The translations under genes and the position numbers were made by a program. Positions 55,798 through 64,000 of a stretch of DNA of 64,000 nt are shown here, in pieces. The notes beneath the pieces were generated by a model that saw only the letters and a list, made by a program, of their open reading frames with translations, ran no database searches and had not been told where the DNA came from. Location of the stretch: positions 85,250,871-85,314,870 of the forward strand of contig CM066994.1 of NCBI GenBank assembly GCA_033977485.1. The letters run 5' to 3'. Origin of the DNA: Hydrangea macrophylla (taxonomy: Eukaryota; Streptophyta; Magnoliopsida; Cornales; Hydrangeaceae). Position 1 is the first letter of the stretch, and each line of letters begins with the position of its first letter.

Positions 55798-58585
55798 TGT
55801 GGATATCGCATTTTTCTTACCCACTGCTTTTCTTTTTAAATACTTTCTTAAAATCAATTTCGAAAACAAATGAGTCACCACTTAATTTTTAAAAGGAAAA
55901 ATTAAGAAACCATTTTGAAAGGAAACTAATCGTTTGCGAAACCAAAGATTAACTAGGTCCGGGGATTATGGAATGAGAGAGGAAGGAGCCCGTCAGACTA
56001 AAACACCCTCTCTCATCCTATCTTGTGATAGGCCTCTACTCAACATCCTTTTAATCAAATTTATTAATCTAAGCATGCCCTCAACTAATACATATATACA
56101 TATACATCACAAAAGCATGTCCAAAGGGTGTAAAATTGCTAATGACAAAATATCATTCATAAACCACATATTTCAAGTAGCAAGCAATATGATATGCAAT
56201 AAGGAACAAGAGAACTTACCCAGGATCCAGCAACGATATTAAACATGTAATGCATGCAAGCAAAAGAAAATCCTAAAAAGGCTCTCTAATCACATATGCA
56301 CATAAGGCAAGATCCTAATTCTAATGTGTCGCACATGAGGCTGAAAAAATCAACAAAATCAAGAAATTAAAATGAACCAAAGAGGTGTCCTAGAAGTCAT
56401 ACCTTAATAGCGCTACAAAACAAAGGGTTAGTCCACATTCTTCACATAATAATATGATATCAAACAATCAATCCTAATTTTCTAGCTTAGATCTAGCAAG
56501 CATGAAATCCAACTTTATCCAATTACTAGTTCTAATTATAAGCGTTAATGTACATGAATGAATATGAACAAGAATAAGACATGGATTTATTCATTAATTT
56601 GGATCACTTTAGCCTTTGGATTTAAGTCTAATTAATCATTATTAAGACATGGTGTAAGCCCTAAGTCATAGGGGAATCATTTGGGCCATTATTTACAAAG
56701 TTGGTCAAATGTGTCATGAAGTTCTGAAAATTGCAGAGAGCAGACCAGCACTTTAAAAACTGAAAAAGCATGTCTCCCATGGTTTGATGTCGGTGAATGT
56801 TGGACACAAGATGCCTCTGTGAGTCTAGTTTCCAAATCAAAAAGAAAATCAAGGTTTCAACGGTTAGATCTCCGGGAAAAGGACAAGAATCAGACGTCAC
56901 TCAGAGATGTACAACTCTCTGTCCAGAGATATTGTTTGATTTTTTAAAATTAGCAAAAAGATGAGAAACACTTAGATCCTTTTAGGGGATCTTCCTAACA
57001 CATTAAGGTACCCAGAAAAAATTATTAGAGACCCTAAAAACTCCATTAGAATGCTGATTTATGAATTTCAAAATGGACTTGCTGTTATGAAATTCTGGGC
57101 AGATTATTGTTACTTCACAAAACTCATGACCAAACCATTTTAAACATGGAACCACCTTAAAACAAAAATTACAGTGGTAGAACTTTAAGTTATTGACACT
57201 TTCCCGTTGGTTTCACTTGATTTCAACAGTTAGATTTCTAACTAAAAATCTTTGATCAAAAACAGTTTGTGAACTCACTGTTTTCATTTGTCAAGTTCAA
57301 CTTTAATTTGGTAACTCCAACTATCAAACCATGAAGTTGGGTTTAAACCAAACCACTTCTCCTACCATTTGATGGTCATTGGAGATCAAGACATGACTAA
57401 AACTCATGAGTCTCAAAAGAATATGGAAAGAATTCCCTAAGACATCAAGTTTAGAGGACCCAAATCATGAGTATGGACTTGGATCCATCTATTTGCTTAT
57501 AAAATAAAATGATGATCAAACTTTGACTCCCATGTGAAGCATAAGCTTACATGGGATTCAAAAGATCATATTCAAGAGATTTCAAGAGAGATATTGAGGA
57601 TCTCTAAGAGTCTCAAGAAGGAAGTATGAACAATAAAAGAAATGAAGCAAAGAAAACAAAATAGTTTGAGGATTCAAAAGAAAGAATGCAAATAAACAAC
57701 TTATGGTTAGAGGATCACCTCCAACTATCCTCAAAGTTTCTCTTCTTTGAAGATCTTCCAAACTCTTCTCTATAGTTCTCTAAACTCTCTCTTATCTCTC
57801 CCAAAATATGTTGATGTAGTGGTAGTTCTCTCTTGTATTTTCTTGGTGTTGTCTCCCCCCTTCCTCAAGGAAGATCCTCCCTCTTTTTATAGACAAAAAT
57901 TACCAAGTATTTTCAGTGAATTTGGAGTAAAAGACTGGTGTAATCATCCCATTTGGTGGTACAATACGTACTTCCTGAAATTAGACAAACTGCTGCCCAG
58001 GGCGGCATTCAAAAGTTATTCGCGGCAGTCCGTGGCTGCCGCCGCGGCACTCCGCGACTGCCGTCGCGGCATTCCGTGACTGCCGCGGAAAATTATTGAA
58101 TGCCGTATTTTTGTCAACCTTACTTTATCAGATTTTTGTTTTTATCCGCCTACACATACGTATTGTACCACAAAATACGGATTTTAAAAGCAAACGGCAG
58201 TCAGAAAATGTTGGCGGCACTCAGTAAGTGCCGGACCGGCACTCACTGAATGCCGTTCGGCACTTAGTGAGTGCCGCTCGGCATTCACTGAATGCCGCGG
58301 AAATCTACCGTGTGCCATTTTTCTGCAGAACTTCCCTTTTTAGGTCTTTTCTTTCTTCCCTTTTTCTTAAAGAAATTTATTCTTGAAGATCTTTTCCGAA
58401 AATGGTGTTTTATACCTGAATTCTCCTAAATACCTGGTATTTTCCTCTTTCTGTGCGATTTTATCGCGTTTAGAGAACTTTCTGAAGAGCTTGGAACACT
58501 TCGAATTTTCCGGTCCTTGTCATCATCGGATACGGAGGCGACACTCTCCTAAATTCGGCGGTCGGTCAAAATTGGGGTGTCTACA
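55798..58585 (-). mobile_element. Solo LTR E (D-family), inserted in F's gag
   Basis: 2788 bp. The plus view begins TGTGGATATCGCA and ends GGGGTGTCTACA, with TG...CA ends and a perfect target duplication. It is homologous to D's LTR over its length. It has GC-rich hairpins at 57995-58300 and the shared 3' module at 55850-56045. No interior or second LTR is present, so the element was lost by LTR-LTR recombination. Confidence 0.95.
57995..58300. repeat. GGCAnT hairpin cluster in LTR E
   Basis: Stems: CGGCAG/CTGCCG (58023-58041), CGGCACT/AGTGCCG (58215-58233 and 58258-58276), CGGCATTC/GAATGCCG (58279-58297, perfect 8 bp). The variants differ at paired positions. D's LTR has a poorer set at 40100-40350. 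Confidence 0.9.
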
Positions 58586-60420
58586 CATTTATTACTAGAT
58601 TTAAATCTGCACGGAATAGGTGTAAGGCTAGGTTGCCAGAGGAAGAGTACGTGCTATTAGCTGTTGATAATTTGAAATCTACACTTAGAATGCAGTTTGT
58701 GGGCCAACAGTTTGTCGATTTATGCCATGTTGATGCTGTGGCACGGTATGAAAAAGTGATGGATGAGGAAAATTAGAAGAAAAATAGTGCAAGGGGTGTG
58801 TATTACAAAGGACATCATCAGCCTGTGCACTTGGTAGAAGTTGAGGATGAAGATCAGGCTGACAAAGAAGATGAAAACACATACGAATGTACTGCAGCTG
58901 AAATGACTTTTCAAAAGCCATTCGTATGTGATGTCATGCGTAAACTAGCCCAAGCTCAAGAAAAGAGTACCACCAGTCAGTCTGATAAGCCTAATAAAAA
59001 AATATGATTTTGATATTACTAGAGCTAACATGATCTTCGATTGGTTAGTAAAAGAAAAAAAAATAAAACTGACACATAATTTGCCATCGACCGATGAACT
59101 AAAGGGAAAAACTTTTTGCAAATGGCATAATAAATGGATTCATAGTACTAATAATTATACAACATTTCATGAGTCCATACAAAAGTGGATAAAGAACGGA
59201 ACCATAAAATTCCCTAATGATAAACCTTTGCAACAGGTTGACAAAAACCCATTTGTGGCTGAAGTGCATGTCAATATGGTATCAGCTGATTTTACCAACA
59301 TGACAAAGCTAGTCAAACTGCAATGGCAGATTAAGAATGTTTCTAAAACAGAGAAGATGAAAAGTGTGGTCTCAAGGCCTAGAGTTCAGCCTAGAAGCCT
59401 CAATCCAGAAGCACCACCATTCAAAACATGAACGGGAGTGTATTATCATGCTTCTAATCCTTATGAGTCAAACATTATGACAAGAAGGTCTTTACACAAA
59501 TTAGTAGAGGCCAGTGAACAGCTAGTTCTCTATAACAATTGTGTAGAGAGATTGGCAGTACCGCTCTAGAAGCATGATGGTGTTTTTGAAAATAATGAAA
59601 GGACCTCAGAAGACGAAGCAATTAGAGTAAGATGATCCAACGTCCAGTAGGTTTTTAGATTACGATGAAAGAGGGTAGACCTGATGAGGGTAAAGAGGTG
59701 ATGATACCCCAAACAAGCAAGCAGAGCAAGCCAAAGGGAGAGAGGAATCATCATCCACAGACTCAAGTCAAAGGTTCAGTCAGTAAAGGTCAAAAAAGAG
59801 GTCCAGGGCCCAACACTGTATCCTAATACCAAGCCAAGAATGATGTTGCCACCTGTACCACAAGATGGGCGTTGGATATATGTCTAGCATCCTAATTTCC
59901 CTCAGAACCATAACCCACCATTTTTAACTCAAACCTAAAAAAGGCACATGTTACGGAAAAAGGCTACCCAAAGAAAAAAATGTTTATTTGAAGATTTGAA
60001 GGCAAGTTTAACCAATGGGTTCGTAAAATTGATGCAAGCCTGGAAAATTAGGATGATGATAAGAAAAATGGCGTCATTAAAAAAATGGGGGATGATTTGT
60101 TGGAATTTGATGAGTATACTAGCCTAGAAAAAATGAAAACAATGGACTGACGACCTTTAGATGACGATAGTCTTGATCAGTCTGAGTTTGGAAGCTTGAT
60201 TCGGGATGATGAAAATCCTTTAAGTAGATAGATTCAGACTGAAGTTGAGCCATCGGTAAACCTGTTAAGTTTAGATCAGTCAGAAGGCGAAGATAACCTC
60301 TCTTAGTACGAGTTTGGAGTATTGGCTTAGAATGAGAAAGCTCCTACAAGTGATCCGATTCAGACTGATGCTGAACAATCAGTAGATTTGCCAGGATCAA
60401 GCTAGTTAGGAAACGTAAAT
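58586..60420 (+). pseudogene. gag of element F, 3' part and gag-PR linker
   Basis: This continues ITRFKSARNRCKARLPEEEY, AVDNLKSTLRMQFVGQQFVD, then an acidic linker. After a frameshift near 59007 comes 'MIFDWLVKEKKIKLTHNLPS' and a zinc-binding-like FCKWHNKWIHSTNNYTTF segment (CX2H...H...) at about 59115-59165. From 59430 to 60420 the frame is repeatedly broken, with acidic repeats of the type DQSE.EFG. It is not translatable as one protein. Confidence 0.8.
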
Positions 60421-61240
60421 ATGGAACATGATGATATGTTCCAAATAGGACAATCACTACCATCCTTCAATGATAACATGGTTTACACAAAGCCACAGGA
60501 TTTTGTATCCCTTATTTGGCAGCCTGATGGTCTAGAAGGAGATGTTAATGATGACTCAGAGCCCATGGTGTGCATCACAGAAGAAGCACAAATACCAAAA
60601 CCCGCTATTCAAAATGTGCCAATTTTGGAATCAAAACAGAAAATGGCTATCGCGTTTGATAAGCCAAATGCTGGGATGGCCAAACACTTGAAACCATTAT
60701 ATATCAAGGCTAATTTTAACAGTGTACTAGTGTCAAAAGTGCTGGTAGACAATGGAGGTTCCATTAACTTGCTGCCTTCACATATGCTTAAAAAGTTACA
60801 AAAAACTAGCAATAATTTAATAGATACAATGTGGCCATTATGGGGTTTTCAGGGGCATCAATTCAGCCAAGAGGTGTGCTCCCGGTCACAATGTCCATTG
60901 GAAGCAAGACTGCCTTAATGGCATTTTTCGTGGTAAATACTACTTCTCATTATAATGCTCTGCTAAGTCGTGATTGGATTCACACCGCTTGGTGTGTACC
61001 ATCTACCTTGCACCAATGTTTGATTTTTTGGAATGAAGAAGAGGATGAGCCAGAAATTGTTAAAGTAGATAAGAAACTATTTTTTGTTAAATCTCATTTG
61101 GCTGAAGCTAGATTCTATGATATGGAGATCGCACCATTACGATTCTGGGGAATTGATAAGAATGGCCGCCCTAAGGGGATCGCTCACATAGCAAGTAGAA
61201 GAAGCCATGAATATGTTGAATCAGACAACGTTGCTTAATG
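60421..61240 (+). pseudogene. Protease of element F
   Basis: The first frame ends in a retropepsin-like region: HLKPLYIKANFNSVLVSKVL, then VDNGGSINLLPSHML (active site form D-N-G, as in Tat proteases). A frameshift near 60830 leads to VLPVTMSIGSKTALMAFFVV and YNALLSRDWIHTAWCVPSTL, the protease C-terminus, ending at 61238. Retropepsin would cut the polyprotein in the particle. This copy is broken. Confidence 0.85.
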
Positions 61241-61489
61241 GAAGAACACAACATTGCAGTATATCTTGACATTATGCGTCGGATTCAAAATGATGTACAT
61301 CTAAGATCCCAAGACTCAGCTTATTTAGCATATTACGTGAAGGAAGAGATTGATCAAGATGAGCTAGACCATATCCAATAACCTAAAATACCATAGGCAC
61401 CACCCAAGTTAGATGATGAAAAGGCCAAGGTTCAAGATCCATTAGAAGAAGTTAACTTAGGGGGGTATATGGTCCCAGGAGAGTAACAT

Positions 61490-63262
61490 TCATATGACAA
61501 CTCCTTCCAACGGATTTTAAGCGACAATTACTCAATTTGTTGTTTCAATACCAAGATTATTTTGCCTGGGATTACCACGAAATGCCCGGTTTGGATAGAA
61601 GTTGGGTAGAACACCAACTCCCGATAAAGCCAAGATATAAGCCTTACAAGCAGTCTCCAAGAAGAATGGCGAATGAGATCATCCTGAAAGTCAAGGAAGA
61701 GGTGGAATGATTGTTGAAGGCAGGATTCATTCGAACAACCAGGTATATTAAATAGCTTTCAAATATCATTCCCGTTATAAAAAAGAATGGAAAATTATGA
61801 ATATGCATAGATTTTAGAGATCTTAATAAAGCCACTCCGAAAGATGAGTATCTTATGCCCATTGCTGACATGGTTGATTTTGCATCTGGGCATGAGATCC
61901 TTAACTTTATGGATGGACACTCTGGCTACAATTAAATTTTTATAGCCAGAGATGACATTGGAAAAACAGCATTTTGATGTCTAGGGGCAATTGGAACGTT
62001 TGATGGGTGGTGATGCCGTTCATGTTAAAATATGCTGGGGCAACCTACCAATGTGCCATGAATGCCATATTCCATGACATGATTGGGAAATGGATGGAAG
62101 TTTATATAGATGACGTGGTAGTGAAATCAAATTTTGATGACCACATAAAGTTTTTGACAAAAAGTTTTGAAAGAATAAGATGCCATCAATTAAAAATGAA
62201 CCCTTTAAAATGTGCATTTCATGTCTCAGCAGGGAATTTTTTTGGGTTTTTTGGTACATCAAAGGGGAATCAAAGTTGATAAAAATAAAGCCAAAGTCAT
62301 CATAGAGGCCAAACCACCAGCCAACAAGAAGCAACTACAGAGATTGCTTGGACAAATTAACTTTTTGCGCCGCTTTATCTCTAATTGTGCAAGCAAGATT
62401 AAAGTTTTTTGTCCACTATTAAAACTGAAGGCTGGAGAAGAATTCGTGTGGAAACAAGAACACCAGCTGGCTTTTGAGTAAATCAAGGAATATCTTGCCA
62501 AGCCGCCAGTCTTAGTTTCTTCTAAGCCAAATAAACCTTTAAGATTATACGTTTCAGCTTCTAATGATTCAATTGGAAGTTTGTTGTTTCAAATTAACAA
62601 TAGAGCCATAGAACAAGCGATTTATTACTTGAGCCGCGTACTGACTGATGTAGAACAGAGATATACATCAATTGAAAAGTTATGTTTGGCTTTGTTCTTT
62701 TCTTGCATTAAGTTAAGGTATTACATGCTACCTATGACAGTGGAAGTTATGTGTAAGACTGATGTTATTAAGTACATGTTGTCAAGACCAATTATCACTC
62801 GCAAAGTGGAAAAATGGTCTTTAACTTTATTAGAATTTCACTTGCAATACGTCCCCCAAAAAGCTATCAAAGGACAAGTCCTGGCTAATTTCCTGGCTAC
62901 CAGTCCTTGCATCGATATGAGTCCTGAAATCCTAAAAGGGGTTAAAATTGGATATATATCTGTTACCCCGTGGGTATTATGGTTTGATGGATCTAGCACT
63001 AAGGAATCAGTAGGGGCAAGGATCATCCTTACATCCCCATTTGGAAAGAAGACATGGTTCTCATTTAAATTTGATTTTAAATGTTCCAACAATCAGGCTG
63101 AATATGAAGCTGTGATCATCGGCCTTAAAATTTTACGCAAAATGAAGGCCATGACTGTGAAATTGATTGGGGATTCTCAATTAGTGATTAACCAGTTAGG
63201 GGAAAAATATAAAGTGCATAGTTCCATTTTAAAAAGGTATCATGCAATTGCGGTAAGGTAGA
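61490..63262 (+). pseudogene. pol: RT, RNase H and archaeal-type RNase H of element F
   Basis: RT fragments: 'LFQYQDYFAWDYHEMPGL', then PIKPRYKPYKQSPRRMA, ICIDFRDLNKATPKDEYLMP and, after stops, MEVYIDDVVVKSNF with the YIDD site near 62100-62115. The connection and first RNase H run QLQRLLGQINFLRRFISNCA to 'YTSIEKLCLALFFSCIKLRYY' and 'QYVPQKAIKGQVLANFLA'. An archaeal-type RNase H follows (62965-63250): VLWFDGSSTKESVGA with the first Asp, NNQAEYEA with Glu, and GDSQLVINQ with the second Asp. The extra RNase H is the hallmark of the Tat lineage. TGA, TAG and TAA stops and frameshifts (for example 61708, 61753, 61935, 62240, 62479) inactivate it. Confidence 0.9.
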
Positions 63263-63429
63263 TAGTTTTTCTAAGTCAGCAGTGCAATATGTACTAAGAG
63301 AAGAAAATGAAGAGGCTAATGAATTGGCTCAGATTGCTTCAGGACTTAAGATCCCAACAAACGTTCTCAAAAGGATGATCACGGTTAAAAAAATATCTAA
63401 GTCATTAATTATAGAAAAAGAGGACACTG

Positions 63430-64000
63430 TGTATGCTATGTCCCTTTAGGCTGATGAGGATGATTGGAGGGAGCCAATCATTAAATTATTGGAAAATCCT
63501 AATATGCACGCTGATATTAAGATCAGAAGAAAGGCAATGCATTATTTCTTGGCTGATGGCAAAATGTTTAAAAAATCGGCAAACGAATCGGTGCTGCAGT
63601 GTCCCAGTAAGATAAAATCATTGAAAATAATGAAGCAAGTACATAGTGGGCTATGTGGGGCTCATCAGGCTGGGACAAAGATGAGATGGTTGATAAGAAG
63701 ATATAATTATTATTGGCCTACTATCTTAAAAGATTGTATACATTTTGCTAAGGGTTGTCAGGCTTGCCAAAGGCATGGGCCGATTCAACATTTGTCTGCC
63801 ATTAATCTCTAGTCTATTATCAAACCATGGCCATTTCGAGGATGTACAATGGACGTGATTGGCAAGATTAGTCTACCCTCATCAAAAAACCACGCATACA
63901 TTCTAGTGGCTACTGATTATTTTACTAAGTGGGTAGAGACTATTCCGCTTAAATTAGTCATCCAGAATGAAGTAATTAAGTGCATTAAAGAAAATATCAT
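63430..64000 (+). pseudogene. Integrase of element F, cut by window end
   Basis: The zinc-binding region is HSGLCGAHQAGTKMRWLIRR ... CIHFAKGCQACQ (HHCC, 63640-63767). TAG follows at about 63811. The catalytic core begins 'MDVIGKISLPSSKNHAYILV' with the first Asp, then ATDYFTKWVE with the second. The Glu lies beyond 64000. Confidence 0.85.

Larger units (their letters stand above)
55793..58590. other. 5-bp target duplication of solo LTR E (CATTT)
   Basis: CATTT at 55793-55797 and 58586-58590 flank E. Removing E and one CATTT restores gag's reading frame across the site. Confidence 0.95.

Overview
This window is plant nuclear DNA, most likely from an angiosperm and probably a dicot. It is AT-rich. 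It carries typical plant Ty3/Gypsy lineages (Tat, Athila-like, and a Tekay/Del-type chromovirus), one intron-rich nucellin-type aspartic protease gene, and a broken plant-mobile-domain (PMD) gene. I cannot name the species. There are no prokaryotic genes, rRNA genes, tRNA genes or CRISPR arrays. About 85-90% of the window is nested, broken LTR retrotransposon; the only intact host gene I can support lies at 31355-36005.

Layout. 1-573: edge of an unrelated LTR (C, minus). 574-11709: element A (plus), with two ~1.95-kb LTRs, a PBS, a broken gag and no pol. 11710-27822: element B (minus), Athila-like, with gag and protease only; its left LTR is truncated against A and its right LTR is split by element G. 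19229-27289: element G (minus), a young element with near-identical LTRs, a perfect 5-bp target duplication, an initiator-Met PBS and an intact 380-codon gag as its only gene. 27823-29397: decayed PMD gene. 29490-31140: pyrimidine-rich satellite, palindromes and a Mutator-type MITE. 31355-36005: eight-exon aspartic protease with MITEs in intron 3, followed by a relic of a second copy's first exon. 37916-about 46930: element D (minus), related to A, with its 3' LTR, long tandem arrays and a gag relic, but no 5' end. 47578-52929: element H (plus), a decayed chromovirus pol with chromodomain relic and 3' LTR, also lacking its 5' end. About 52939-64000: element F (plus), a decayed Tat-lineage element with LTR, PBS, gag, PR, RT, RNase H, archaeal-type RNase H and the start of INT, running off the window. 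A solo LTR (E, related to D's LTR) sits inside F's gag with a perfect 5-bp target duplication.

Relations. A, B and G have gag (B also protease) but no polymerase or integrase, so they would need proteins from other elements. H carries LTR motifs and order that match G, so H-type elements are the natural helper for G. A and D share long non-coding internal segments and an LTR 3' module that is also present in E.

Most unusual signal: several unrelated LTRs and internal regions carry tandem arrays whose unit is a small hairpin with a constant loop and a stem that varies by paired (compensatory) changes. The clearest case is the ~59-bp array in D (about 40985-42240), and the same design recurs in A, G, H and D/E. 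All calls come from reading the sequence; no alignment, folding or database search was run.
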